Shown here in pieces: positions 27,901 to 38,000 of a DNA stretch of 64,000 nt. Numbering within the stretch: the first letter of the stretch is position 1; each line of letters opens with the position of its first letter. Position numbers and translations under genes: made by a program. Origin of the DNA: Flavobacterium hydrophilum (GTDB taxonomy: Bacteria > Bacteroidota > Bacteroidia > Flavobacteriales > Flavobacteriaceae); assembly GCF_003202405.1 (NCBI RefSeq), contig NZ_QJHL01000001.1, positions 2,232,001 through 2,296,000 of the forward strand. Reading direction: 5' to 3'. Under the pieces are notes generated by a model. It was not told where the DNA came from. It ran no database searches and worked only from the letters and a program-made list of their open reading frames with translations.

Positions 27901-29107
27901 CCGGATTGGCTGCAACTATTCCTTCTCGGCTTGCTTTCACCATCAAATAGCCATATACATTGTGATATCTTAAATGACTTCCTGCAGGCATAGTCCCTCC
28001 TCCACGATGCAGATTATCTTCTGGCATTGTTTTGTTTGGAGTCTCAAACACAGAAGGTTCATTCATGTCATTCCAGATTCCGTCAATTCCAGTTTTCATG
28101 AAATCTTTATACAATCCGGCCCACCAGGTACGGGTTTCCGGTCTTGTATAATCTGGAAAGGCAACATCACCGGGCCAGACCTGGCCGTTAAATTCTGTAC
28201 CATCTGCCTTTTGTACCCAATGATTACCCGCTTTTCCCTGATCGTATACAAAATAACCCGTTTGTTTTTTTACACCGGGATCAATCATATAGACAGCTTT
28301 GAAATTTTTAGTATGTAAATAATCATTCAGGCCTTTAGGATTACTGAATGTGCTTTGATTAAAGGTAAATACCTTGTATTGATCCATATAATCAATGTCC
28401 ATCCAAATTACATCGCATGGAATTTTTCGATTCCTGAATTCATCAGCAATACTTTTCACCTTTGAATCCGGAGTATACGTAAACCTGCTTTGCTGAAAAC
28501 CTAGTGTCCATAAAGCAGGAAGTTCTATTTTCCCTGTTAATTCCCCAAGGGTTTTCACCAATTCCTGAGGACTGTTTCTTTCAATCACAATCACTCTGAA
28601 TCCGGGACCTTCTGATGTTATCGTTACCGGATTTGTAATCACAAAAGATTGTTTCCAGGTATGATCGGCAATAATTCCGAAAGCTGTACCATCAGGACGA
28701 ACTCCCATAATCCATGGATGTGACTGATAAAGACGAGTACCATTGTCAATCCAGTAATTAGGTGCCTCGCTATTCCATAATGTTACCTGAGTATCATTAC
28801 GTTTTAATGGTCCTGATACTTCACCATTTCCATAAAAATCCACACTTCCTGTATAGGAAATTTTCACTGTGCTTTTACCATTTACTGTACTAAAAACAGG
28901 TTTAATTGACCAGGATGCAGGAACAGTTCCTTTATCGGTCAAATCATTTAGAAAAATTAGTGAAGGTAAAGTATGCGATGGATTGAAATTGTTTGGATAA
29001 AAAACAGCAATATTGTCCCCGGCCATATTTGAAGTCTGGCCCCGGGTCATGAATACGTTCAGTACCGTTATTGAAAACAGCATGAACAGTTTAAATCCTT
29101 TTTTCAT
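24983..29107 (-). CDS. Secreted GH31 fused to four SusE-like repeats and a T9SS tail
   Basis: This 1374-residue protein has a signal peptide, an N-terminal GH31 beta domain and a barrel with GIWNDMNEPS (nucleophile Asp347) and TWTGDNSSSW (acid/base Asp427). These motifs are those of the alpha-glucosidase branch of GH31. From about residue 825 to 1290 it carries four repeats of 108-125 residues, each starting xLSIVGDATS or AIVGDATS and containing FKFHSG, CDDxWL and GTGTYKxTV. They resemble the carbohydrate-binding modules of SusE/SusF lipoproteins. A more divergent similar unit precedes them. The T9SS type A tail ends SRKFIKK. The enzyme should act outside the cell, an unusual place for GH31. 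It lies between the two GH76 genes. Confidence 0.92.
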   Translation of the reverse strand: MKKGFKLFMLFSITVLNVFMTRGQTSNMAGDNIAVFYPNNFNPSHTLPSLIFLNDLTDKGTVPASWSIKPVFSTVNGKSTVKISYTGSVDFYGNGEVSGPLKRNDTQVTLWNSEAPNYWIDNGTRLYQSHPWIMGVRPDGTAFGIIADHTWKQSFVITNPVTITSEGPGFRVIVIERNSPQELVKTLGELTGKIELPALWTLGFQQSRFTYTPDSKVKSIADEFRNRKIPCDVIWMDIDYMDQYKVFTFNQSTFSNPKGLNDYLHTKNFKAVYMIDPGVKKQTGYFVYDQGKAGNHWVQKADGTEFNGQVWPGDVAFPDYTRPETRTWWAGLYKDFMKTGIDGIWNDMNEPSVFETPNKTMPEDNLHRGGGTMPAGSHLRYHNVYGYLMVKASREGIVAANPDKRPFVLSRSNFLGGQRYAATWTGDNSSSWAHLKLSVPMSITLGLSGQPISGADIGGFNNDCTPDLLGHWMALGAYYPFSRNHAANNSVNQEPWVFGSQIENVSRTAVNRRYRLLPYMYTLLREASETGMPLMRPVFFADNTDLSLRTEQQAFLLGKDLLVVPRWAVNPSLPKGNWNKVKLETTEDDKYQAHLYVRPGSVIPITDVVQSTSDYKSDNITYLINPLQDGTAAGEIYHDDGDGFGYKSNDYAVHGINVTKHNADSLKVVINQIGGSKNINRVSRIGYVTDNGIVYSAWSSNTVRYIPIIPDTNQNLDLSMVNTMFLKGSFNTNLTPMINVGEKKWKLDALNLKSGQTYTLKFIQSKNPNGLEWGGATGISGKAIQTNDSSNTISFTINADGIYSVTFDEATLNYVVQKTPAINSLAIVGDATDLMNFDLMGLPMNQSVEDLNVFTWTGHLSSSITRADNSKTEGKFKFHYGTGGQCDDVWIYANAADQSLSTTSMVIANGCSYPDNKWKVKAGENGTYKITVNVSTRVVKVEKLNDFASLAIVGDATSIGWNPKGLPMEHNLEQPNIFKWTGKLTASNGTTEGAFKFHSGPNNFCDDVWLMATDADQALSGTTYKVENGCNNDKKWKVRDGQTGTYTIIIDVVAKTINIKKTITTMAIVGDATSIGWDPKGLAMQQSNDNLNVFTWTGKLSAGNFKFHSGLNNFCDDLWLNSVIDNQSISDNNLIIVDGCAADNKWQVKTGETGTYKITVDVETKKISIQKIALESLSIVGDATSAGNDTKGLLMEQSANDLDVFTWTGTLAAANGSTDGKFKFHSGTGSCDDTWLYATVADQTLSGTAFTKAAGCTAPDNMWKVPAGGTGTYKVTVNLTTNKVSIKNISANLGQPDFTKEESFIYPNPVGNTLFFSTDMAGVNVSILSPTGSLVLKQKVESNNSIDVSKLNAGLYFITTNKNGTKISRKFIKK
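25260..26640 (-). repeat. Four-copy coding repeat array (SusE-like modules)
   Basis: Four in-frame units of roughly 325-375 bases within the GH31 gene encode the GDATS...FKFHSG...CDD modules. They are clearly homologous at protein level and partly at DNA level. Confidence 0.85.
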
Positions 29108-29162
29108 AATTTTTTAGTTTTCATTTTTTCGAATTTTATAAAATCTCCAAGAGAATTTTTTA

Positions 29163-31487
29163 CTATTTTTTCAGGAATTTTTTGGTGATTTCTTTTCCGT
29201 CTTTATGTATCGTGATGAAATATATTCCTATTTCGAGTTTCGAAACATCCACACTGTTGTCGCTATCTACGCTTTGTTTCAACACCAAACTTCCTAAAAC
29301 AGAAAAAATGTTTATCTGAGAGCCTGTTATATCAGAATTGAAAAACAGTGTGTTTTGTGCCGGATTTGGATATAGATTTAAAGATGTTATTCCGTTATGT
29401 GTTTCCACACCCAATGATTCCACTTTTATTAATTTCCATTGGCCGCTAGCCTGTGAATTGACATCTTCCCATTGCTGAACATTTGCGCCATTTGCACTAC
29501 TAAAGTTGGATACCTCAACCAGTTTACCGCTGATTCTGGGTATAATTTTGTAATATCCGTCTCCTGTTGCCACCAATACAAACTGCTGGTTTGCAGTTGC
29601 GTTATATGGTGATTGGTTCACATTCGTACCATTATCTGTGTTGTAGTCATCGATATTCAATGATTGTCCACTGTGTTTTGCAATGATTTTGTACAAACCA
29701 TCTCCTAAATGTGTAAATGTAAATTTCTGGTTATCTCCAGCAGTTGCGGTACCTTGGGCTATATTACCACCGGTTGACATACTGGAACCGGATACTTCCA
29801 TGTTCAGTGCGCTATTACGATTTTGTAATTGATAAATTATATCTCCTAAACTTGTATCTCCGTTGGCTTGAACACGTAATGATGTTGTTTTATCGTTCCA
29901 GTCTGATGATAAACCAGTATCAGAAGTAAAGTCTTTTGACTGCCCGGTAAAATTATCTCCTTCATACAGTGTAACTTTAAAACCTTTCGATATTTTGAAC
30001 GAACTAATGTCATTGTCCGTAATCCCTTTTGACTGAAGTTGTGCCAAAGTATAATCTCCAATATCAAGAGCCACATTATAACCTGTAAAATTTACATTTT
30101 GAAAAACATTCATTACAGAACTATCAATAATTAAAGGATTTGTAACCGGAGGATTTGTATCTTCAATTTTTATTGACGAAATCCTGTCATTCCAATCGGC
30201 AAGCCAGGCGGTATTTGCCGTGAACGTTTTAGAAGCACCTGTGAAATTATCATTTTCATAAACGGTAACCACATAACCAGCGGGAACGGTTAAAGAAGTA
30301 ATGAAGTTATCAGGAGCACCTCTGGAAAGCAGCTGTGCCGATGTATAATTGCCCGGTGCAAGCTGCGAATAAAATCCGGCATAATTAATATCCTGATAAA
30401 CGTGTACTTTGTTTAAACTGGCAACAGATTCAAATAAATGAAGACCGCTTGTCTGAGTCGATAAATCAATCGATTCTGTTGGTAATTTCCGCCAATTGTA
30501 GTTCGTTAAATAATTAGATTTGCTTACTGCATTGTTCCAGGCATAATCAGCCGTATAATTAATGATTTGCAGATAATGTTCTTTTCTGGCCTGAGGAATA
30601 TTTCCAATACGAACAAATTCTATAAACCATTTTGCGAAAATTCCTTTGAATAAACCACCGTCTCCCTGCCCTGTTTCATTTAAGTAAAAAGCACCACCGC
30701 TATATTTTCTGTAATTCATCATAAAATCAGCAGCTTTCATACCATCCTCGATATAGGATTGCTGACCGGTAACAAGGTTAAGTTCCAGACAGGCTGCAAT
30801 AAACATTCCTGTGTTATATGAAAATTGCCAGTCAGGATCCTGATTTGTTGGAGAATCCCAAATTCCGCCCTGATCGTTAAGCACATTGGCTTTCATCCAG
30901 GCATGGATATCTTTTGCCATTTGCAAGTTTGAATTATCACCTTCTAATTGGTATAACTTCACAGCAATAACTATTGCGGGACCGTTGGCAATTGAGTTTT
31001 TACATGGAGTGCTGCATCCTTTTTTCCATGAAACAGCACCGTTTGAATATCCTGTTTTTATTTCATCCCATATTTGATGTACGGCATCAAGAAACTCAGA
31101 ATCTTTAGTGGCGTTGTAGCAATTAAAAGCAGCTAAACACAGCCATTCCAGGTCATCATAGTAATCATTACGATACGTTCCTGCAGCATATCTGTTATAT
31201 TTTCTGATTCCGGCAATGATACTTTTCATTCTGTCTTTGTAGACAACATTGCGGGTTCTTTGATAAGCATCTGCTAAAGTTTCCAGCGTATGTGCCTGTA
31301 TCCAATAGCCATAGCCATAAGGGTCATTATCTGAAGCACTGTTCAGTTTATAATAACTTTTATCAGCAGACATGAAAATAGTATTGGTTGCATCCTGAAT
31401 CTTATCTGCGCGCTGATCAGCTGTTTGTGCAGATAACTTTGCGCTCAATATCAAAAAGAACATCATCTTTATTACGTTTCTAATCAT
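29163..31487 (-). CDS. Secreted GH76 with beta/gamma-crystallin and ricin-type modules, second copy
   Basis: The 774-residue protein is a close paralogue of the one at 22564-24885. Signal peptide, GH76 domain with NDYYDDLEWLCLA (Asp111-Asp112), two crystallin-type units (about 362-539; VTVYENDNFTGASKTFTA and VTLYEGDNFTGQSKDFTS), ricin-type trefoil (546-682) and a T9SS type A tail (LNLYPNPAQNTLFF, ending KKFLKK) are in the same order. A short insertion precedes the second crystallin unit. The GH76 domains are much more alike than the ricin parts. It is the first enzyme gene after susE, 447 bases away, so it may have its own promoter. Confidence 0.93.
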   Translation of the reverse strand: MIRNVIKMMFFLILSAKLSAQTADQRADKIQDATNTIFMSADKSYYKLNSASDNDPYGYGYWIQAHTLETLADAYQRTRNVVYKDRMKSIIAGIRKYNRYAAGTYRNDYYDDLEWLCLAAFNCYNATKDSEFLDAVHQIWDEIKTGYSNGAVSWKKGCSTPCKNSIANGPAIVIAVKLYQLEGDNSNLQMAKDIHAWMKANVLNDQGGIWDSPTNQDPDWQFSYNTGMFIAACLELNLVTGQQSYIEDGMKAADFMMNYRKYSGGAFYLNETGQGDGGLFKGIFAKWFIEFVRIGNIPQARKEHYLQIINYTADYAWNNAVSKSNYLTNYNWRKLPTESIDLSTQTSGLHLFESVASLNKVHVYQDINYAGFYSQLAPGNYTSAQLLSRGAPDNFITSLTVPAGYVVTVYENDNFTGASKTFTANTAWLADWNDRISSIKIEDTNPPVTNPLIIDSSVMNVFQNVNFTGYNVALDIGDYTLAQLQSKGITDNDISSFKISKGFKVTLYEGDNFTGQSKDFTSDTGLSSDWNDKTTSLRVQANGDTSLGDIIYQLQNRNSALNMEVSGSSMSTGGNIAQGTATAGDNQKFTFTHLGDGLYKIIAKHSGQSLNIDDYNTDNGTNVNQSPYNATANQQFVLVATGDGYYKIIPRISGKLVEVSNFSSANGANVQQWEDVNSQASGQWKLIKVESLGVETHNGITSLNLYPNPAQNTLFFNSDITGSQINIFSVLGSLVLKQSVDSDNSVDVSKLEIGIYFITIHKDGKEITKKFLKK

Positions 31488-31733
31488 ATATTATTAAATT
31501 ATATGTTTAAGTATTCATTTCCTGTAAAAAACATGACTGCTTTTTACTTCTATATTTTGGTGAAGAATGTAGGTTCCGCAGCGGGCATAAAAAATTAATT
31601 AAACACTGCTACGTTATTAGAAATATCACAGGAGTGATGCGCAATAAACAGACATTATTTGCAGAGTAAAGTTCCTATCATAGTCTAAAAATTTATCGTT
31701 GTTTTTTTGTCATTTCATATTCATTTGAAAACA

Positions 31734-31747
31734 TTAAAACGTTTTAG
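31734..31747 (-). promoter_or_regulatory. CG-centred palindrome upstream of GH76
   Basis: TTAAAACGTTTTAG contains a perfect 12-base palindrome (31735-31746). It is nearly the same as the 14-base palindrome at 47042-47055 and shares the centre and spacing of the one at 39986-39999. This is the form of LacI-family operators. It lies about 250 bases upstream of the GH76 start; no clear -7 box abuts it here. Confidence 0.5.
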
Positions 31748-31850
31748 TGAATTATTCACAATTTCACATGTAATAACTTTACACGTTTTCATATTTAATA
31801 AATGATTTTTTCAATGCTAAAAAATTCAGCAAATGACTAAAAAATGAATC

Positions 31851-31884
31851 CAAAACTTTCCAATACACAGATTGAAAAGTTTTG
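31851..31884 (-). terminator. Hairpin after susE, possible partial terminator
   Basis: CAAAACTTTCCAAT and ATTGAAAAGTTTTG form a 14-base stem with one mismatch and a six-base loop. On the minus strand it is followed by GATTCATTTTTTAG. It lies 51 bases after the susE stop and could reduce read-through into the enzyme genes. The rest of the 447-base gap 31488-31934 shows no gene. Confidence 0.6.
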
Positions 31885-31934
31885 TCTTCATTTTGTTGGG
31901 GCAATTTATTAACCTGAAAATTATTTATTACTAA

Positions 31935-33134
31935 CTATAGTTTCTTTAACTGAATAGTCAGATTCACAGGGTTTACGATAAGTTCGTAATCACCAGTCTC
32001 CAGAATATCCCATTTGTCATCCTTACCAGAGCCTGCAGGTTTCAAAAACATTGGTGTAGGTGGAGCATCAGGTACAAGTACAGTATGATTTGTTGCAGGC
32101 TGAAAACCTCTACCTCCCCAGTCGCCTTGCTGTGTATAAAGTTTAAACCCTTCCTTTTCATCACCACCACCATTTGGTTTAACAGCTTCAAACCTTCCTT
32201 TGAATGTATATACTTCTGGATTTTTAGGATCCCAGTTCATTTGTTTTGCCTTTCCAATATCCCAGCGGATGCCTGATATCGAATGCCCTACCATATAAAC
32301 ACCTGGGTAAGGTACATATCCAAGAGCATAGATTCCCTTATCAATATCCATATATAAAGAATGACGGCCTGATTGAGTTACTTTAAAAACATTATCTGCT
32401 GTTCTTTGATCTGTTTGGTTATACACAAGAGTATTTCCTGCTGCCGGATCGTAAGATGGCAACTCGCTGCCCGGTTTTTCAATAACTTTGAATGAACCAA
32501 CTGAAAAGTCTCCAAGATAAGTGTATATTGTTCTTTCTGTTATTTCAGGTAAACTTTTACCCGTATTATAATCCCAGCTGCCGCTTATAGCATCACCAAC
32601 CATAAACAACGGCAATGGTCCCGGGCTATAACTTGTAGCAATAAAACTGGATGTAGATACTTCCGGCAGCTGAAACTGCTTACTATTATCTACTCTGGCT
32701 ATTATTTGCACTTCAAGATTTGTAGCAACACCTCCCGGGCGTTTAAAATTTTTCAGTAATAAATCGTTTAACTGCCTTACCGTGTAAGATTTGGTAAAAA
32801 CTCCTGCCGGAATTTCTTCTGTAATTACAGTATTTTTCGGATCATCTTCATCCAGGCCTTCGCTAAATTTATTTCCTTCGATATCTATACGGAAAAAGTA
32901 GGTTAAAGTAGTTCCGGCTCCTCTGTCATTTCCTTGTGTCCAGGTAAAAGTTATTGCGTTTTGTTCCTCATTTTCTTTAACCAATACAACTTCTTTCCCG
33001 GAAAGACTTAAAGTCAAAGGATTAGCAAAATCAGGCTCCTTAAGCCAGTCAGCATTCTCAAGTCCTTTATCTTCACAAGAGACAAGAACGATACTCATTA
33101 TTATAAATGAGATAATATTTTTTATATTTTTCAT
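31935..33134 (-). CDS. SusE/SusF-like outer-membrane glycan-binding lipoprotein
   Basis: The start at 33134 gives a 399-residue protein with a lipoprotein signal (MKNIKNIISFIIMSIVLVSC). The N-terminal SusE domain is seen as ADWLKEPDFANPLTLSLSG and AITFTWTQGNDRGAGT. Two C-terminal modules (PLPLFMVGDAISGSWDYN and GVYMVGHSISGIRWDIGK) match the SusE/SusF carbohydrate-binding repeats. It would sit on the cell surface beside SusCD and hold the glycan. It follows susD after 17 bases and belongs to the same transcript. Confidence 0.9.
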   Translation of the reverse strand: MKNIKNIISFIIMSIVLVSCEDKGLENADWLKEPDFANPLTLSLSGKEVVLVKENEEQNAITFTWTQGNDRGAGTTLTYFFRIDIEGNKFSEGLDEDDPKNTVITEEIPAGVFTKSYTVRQLNDLLLKNFKRPGGVATNLEVQIIARVDNSKQFQLPEVSTSSFIATSYSPGPLPLFMVGDAISGSWDYNTGKSLPEITERTIYTYLGDFSVGSFKVIEKPGSELPSYDPAAGNTLVYNQTDQRTADNVFKVTQSGRHSLYMDIDKGIYALGYVPYPGVYMVGHSISGIRWDIGKAKQMNWDPKNPEVYTFKGRFEAVKPNGGGDEKEGFKLYTQQGDWGGRGFQPATNHTVLVPDAPPTPMFLKPAGSGKDDKWDILETGDYELIVNPVNLTIQLKKL

Positions 33135-33151
33135 TTTAGTTTCGTTTTTAG

Positions 33152-35053
33152 TTATTTGTCCCAGAAAGGTGCCTGTACCAGATTTGGATTCTTTTCGATT
33201 TCTGCTAAGTATACAGGGAACCAATAAAAAGATTTTTTATACACTCTGTTTTGATATACGGTTCTTTTATAAAAATCATTTGCATTAGTACCGTTATAGT
33301 TCATTCCGTAAAAAGGACCATTCAGTACTGTTTCTGCTAATTTCCATCTTCTTAAATCGCTATAACGTATTCCTTCTGTACAAAGTTCAACTCTTCGTTC
33401 CATTCTTATTATCTTTCTTATACTTTCCTGATCATTGTCAACATGTATATTTAAAGCGTCGGATGCTCCAATTGTATAGGTTCTTACACCTGCTCTTTCT
33501 CTAATTTTATTAAGATAGATAAGAATATCAGCATTCCCCGGATCTGATTCATTAAGTGCTTCTGCATAGTTCAAATACACCTCTCCTAATCTAAATAGAA
33601 TTCCCTGACGTGCTGCAAAATAACCTGAACGCGGATTTCTTGTCGGATCAGTTCTTTTTCTTAATAAATAACCATTTTGTGGAGCATCATGTGTATGATT
33701 ATTATCCTTCCCACCGTTAAAAAATTCGAGTCTTCTACCGTTATCTTTTCCGGCATTATCCCCTTCAGTATACCATGCTTTATCAAAATTAACTGCTAAA
33801 TAAAATCTTGGTTCACGATTGCAATACATTCTGTAAGTACCTGCCAATGTAACCAGACCGGCATTTTTAATTGCATTATATTTTGTTGTTCCTCCGGTCC
33901 AGAATCCATCTTCTGAAGAGAAACCTGTTTCAACATATCCTGAAGACGGATCAGTAATTGGCAAGCCATTATCCATAAAAAAAGCATCTACCAGAGATTG
34001 TGTTACTCCTAATCCGCCTGCGCCTCCGTTTCCACTTGGTGCTGAATGTCTGTCGTATTCTCTGTAATCACCACTTGGACGGGCGAACAATACTTCTTTA
34101 TTTCCATTATTAGCTTCTACAAGATGTAAATTTTGACAAGACATGAAGGGGTCAATTCCTCCTGCAGTATTCAATTCTGTATATAATTTATGACCTGCAG
34201 CTTCTGCATCCATAATTAATTTTTTACTCGCATCTGCAGCAATTCTCCATTTATTAGCATCATACGTAGGATTGAATAATGGTTTTCCATCTTTAGTATT
34301 ATGACCAATATATTCAGGATTTCCATTAACAAGCGGACTTGCTGCAAAAAGTAACATTCTGGCTCTAACAGCTTCACACATAATAGATGTTGCACGACCA
34401 AATTTTCTACCCTCTGTATAAGATGTTGGTAAGACCAGGGCAGCCTCTCTCAATTCTTTATCAACCCAGGTCACTATTTCATCATAAGGAGTCTGACCTA
34501 CCTGTAAATCCGGAAGATTATAATCTACTGGTGTAATTGCGTCCGGATTAAAAGGAATCGGACCATAAGTATCTAACAATAGTGTGTAATAATAGGCTTT
34601 TAAGAAATGACACTCAGCAATCATTAACTTAACTTCCTCTTGTGTCAAACCATCTTCCGGTAATGGCTTAACATTCTGGATAAATATGTTGCATTCTCTA
34701 ATTCTTTGAGGAAGTCCGTTCCAATATCCCGGTGCCCATTGTGAACCTACTGACCAGTCACCCAGAATAAAAGGTATTACATCCCAGCCATATTGACGCC
34801 ATCTCTCAGATGGAGTAATATCATCTGCTAAAATTTCCCATCCGGTCTGACGGACAGTTCCTCCCCAAATAGGATCAGGAATCCTGGAATAGCAGGATGC
34901 TAACCAGTTCTCTACTTTTGTTTTACTCTGAAAAACTGCATCAAGAGTAAGTTCGGTGTCGCTCTCTTTATCTAAATAATCTGAACATGATGACGATAAA
35001 AATAATCCTAAAAAAAGGAATATTGATCTAATATATATATGTTTCATTTTCAT
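33152..35053 (-). CDS. SusD-like surface glycan-binding lipoprotein
   Basis: The 633-residue RagB/SusD family protein has a lipoprotein signal ending LFLSSSCSDYLDK. The TPR-like helical region includes IAECHFLKAYYYTLLLDTYG, and the C-terminal part has EVYLNYAEALNES and RGIRYSDLRRW-like sequence (CTEGIRYSDLRRWKLAE). SusD caps the SusC transporter and delivers glycan fragments to it. It starts 10 bases after susC and precedes susE, the canonical order. Confidence 0.95.
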   Translation of the reverse strand: MKMKHIYIRSIFLFLGLFLSSSCSDYLDKESDTELTLDAVFQSKTKVENWLASCYSRIPDPIWGGTVRQTGWEILADDITPSERWRQYGWDVIPFILGDWSVGSQWAPGYWNGLPQRIRECNIFIQNVKPLPEDGLTQEEVKLMIAECHFLKAYYYTLLLDTYGPIPFNPDAITPVDYNLPDLQVGQTPYDEIVTWVDKELREAALVLPTSYTEGRKFGRATSIMCEAVRARMLLFAASPLVNGNPEYIGHNTKDGKPLFNPTYDANKWRIAADASKKLIMDAEAAGHKLYTELNTAGGIDPFMSCQNLHLVEANNGNKEVLFARPSGDYREYDRHSAPSGNGGAGGLGVTQSLVDAFFMDNGLPITDPSSGYVETGFSSEDGFWTGGTTKYNAIKNAGLVTLAGTYRMYCNREPRFYLAVNFDKAWYTEGDNAGKDNGRRLEFFNGGKDNNHTHDAPQNGYLLRKRTDPTRNPRSGYFAARQGILFRLGEVYLNYAEALNESDPGNADILIYLNKIRERAGVRTYTIGASDALNIHVDNDQESIRKIIRMERRVELCTEGIRYSDLRRWKLAETVLNGPFYGMNYNGTNANDFYKRTVYQNRVYKKSFYWFPVYLAEIEKNPNLVQAPFWDK

Positions 35054-35063
35054 TGTTTTTAAA

Positions 35064-38000
35064 TTATAAACTTACATCTAGTCCAAAAAGAATAGATTTT
35101 GTTGTTGGGTATTTTAAACCATTTGATGTACCTAACTCCGGATCCCAAAGTTTAAAATCTGAGATGTAGAACAAATTATTCGCACTGCAATAAACTCTTA
35201 CTCCTTGTAACCAGATTTTTTCAGCTACACTTTTTTTCAATGAATAACCTAATTCCAAAGTTTTCAATCGGCCAAAACTCATATCTTTTTTCCACCATGT
35301 AGATGCTACAGAATTGTTAGCATTAGTACCATAACTTAATCTAGGCCAAAACACATCCTGACTTGGGTTTTCTTCAGTCCAACGGTCGTTGTAGTTACTA
35401 TAAATATTTCCTAAAGTACCCTGGCCGCTTCCTGGTATAAAATTAGCTCCGCCAATAATTCTTTCTGATTTTGCTACACCCTGAAAGAAGAAACTAAAAT
35501 CAAATTGTTTGTATTTTGTAGTATTTCCAAATCCATACACAATTTGAGGATCTGTTGTTCCGCCTATATAACCTTCATCTAAACCGCTGATAATTCCATC
35601 AGCATTTCTATCCTTATATTTAATATCCCCCGGACGTACAACACCAAATTGTGGAATAGGAATCCCTGAAGCTAAAACATTGTTCTGAGGATTATCACTG
35701 ATAGTAGCAAAATCTTCATTTGTATATAAGCCTGTTGCAGTTAGTCCCCATAATGTATTATTTTGAATACCTGTTGCCGAGCGATAAGTCCCTTTTAAAG
35801 CCGCAGCTTCATCTCTTTCAGTCACTTTATTTTCAACATAAGTGAAATTACCACGCCAGCTCATAAAAAAATCAGGGGTTATTTGTTTGCTTATATTTAA
35901 TGAAACCTCAAGCCCTTTATTTTCCATTTTTCCAAAATTGGCCCAAGGTGCATTAATAAATCCTGCCTGACTTGGAACTGTATTTCGTGAAATAAAGATG
36001 TCCTGTCTTTTTTCCTTGAATACATCTACAGTCAAATCAATCATATTCAGTATTCCTAATTCCAAACCAAGATCTGTTTTTGCTACATTTTCCCAGGTCA
36101 GACCCGGTACTCCAATTTCGCCTTCCTCAATTCCTTCAAATTTTACTCCTGTTCCTGTACCAAAAGTATAGTCAGAGTTATTATTATCACTAATTGTAGT
36201 TAAATAAGCAAACCTTCTGTTACCTCCAATCTGATCATTTCCTACAAGTCCATAAGCACCACGGAATTTAATTTTATTAAAAATATCTCTGTATGGCTCC
36301 ATAAATTTTTCTTCACTTGCAATCCATCCTACAGCTACAGATGGGAAAAATCCATAACGGTCTTTCTTTTCGAAATTTTCTGAACCATTATATCCAAAAT
36401 TAAATTCAGCAATATATTTGCGATCAAAAGTATAAGAAGCTCTTCCTGCCAATCCCTGATGTCTGAAAGCCTGAGGTCCTCTATCATCCTGATATTGATC
36501 CTGATTATATAACAATAAACCAGCTACATCATGTTTACCATTAAAAGTGCGGTTATAAGTTGTGTTTGCTTCCAGATAAATACGTTTATTTCCAAATTCT
36601 TGTGAAGTAGTATACCCAAGATATTCCTGCCCGCTGGTATCAAGCCTATTTTTAATCAAACTCCCATCAAGATCTCTTTCAGTGGCTACATCATAGTAAA
36701 AAGGCGATTTACCACGTGTTACCCTGTTTTGAGAAAAAGAGTCAAACGAATACGTAAACTTCGCTTTTAAACCAGGAGTAACAGCTTTAAAATCCTGCTC
36801 TAATGATACCAAACTTTCAATTTTGCTTCCTCCTTGTTTGTAATATCCTTGCTGAGTACTCACAGCCCATGGATTTGGACGCTGTGGAATCTTAGGAAGA
36901 GTTCCGTCTGAATATACCGCAGGATGTGCAAAAGGAGTCGTTTCAAAAGCAAAACCAAATAATTCATCAGTACTGCTGTTTCCTTTATTAAGATTTTGTA
37001 AAAACCCTCCAATATTTACTCTTAATAAAGTTGTTTTTGATAAGTTAACATCAACATTGGAACGAACATTCGTTCTGTTAAGTTTCGTTTCTGAATCATA
37101 CGATTGTTTAGGATCTCTTGCAAGAATACCTTTTTCATTATAATGAGAAACAGTTAATGCGTATCTCAAAATTTCTGATCCCCCGGCAACATTAAAATTA
37201 GTTCTTGATGTAAAAGCATAATCTTTTGTTATGTCATCTATCCAATTTACATCAGGATATAAATCTGGATCATAATTATTAGCTGTTTTTGCAATACGGT
37301 CCTGAGAGTATAGCTCTGTGCCAGACAATTCATTTAGTAAACTCATATAAGGAGCTGCACCAATGAAAGTTGGCAATTTAGTAGGTTCCTGAACTGAATA
37401 TTCTGTTCTTAATTGTATTCTTGGAGCTCCAACGAAACCTCTTTTTGTATTAATCAAAATAACACCGTTTGCTCCTCTAACACCGTAAACAGCACTGGCG
37501 GCAGCATCTTTCAAAACGGAGAAAGACTCAATTTCTGAAGGATCAAGATCATTTAGGTTTCTTTCAATTCCATCTACCAATACCAGCGGATTTGTGGCTC
37601 CTGCAAAAGTAGAGATTCCGCGAATCCTGATATCTGATTGGTCATAACCTGGTTCACCAGATCTTTGAACCGCCATTACTCCGGTAATTTGACCTGCCAG
37701 GTTGTTACTTAAGGTACGGGCAGTACCTACCTGCAATAGCGAAGGTTTTATAGTACTAATGGCTCCTACAACTGAAGCTTTTTTCTGTGTACCATAACCA
37801 ACAACTACAACCGTCTGAAGATCACTAGTCTCTTCTGCCAGTGCTACCGTTATTTTTCTGGAATTATTTAAAGGTTTTTCGATCTCTTTCATCCCAATAT
37901 ATTTAAATACAAGGATAGCCTGAGGAGAAGATACGGTAATATTAAAAGTTCCATCAAAATCTGTCGATACTGCATTTTTTGTACCTTTTTCAAGTACTGT

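Noticed and set aside
27974-28318. Plus-strand reading frame of 114 codons in the GH31 gene
   Set aside because: Antisense to the conserved GH31 catalytic domain; no start signal or homology seen.
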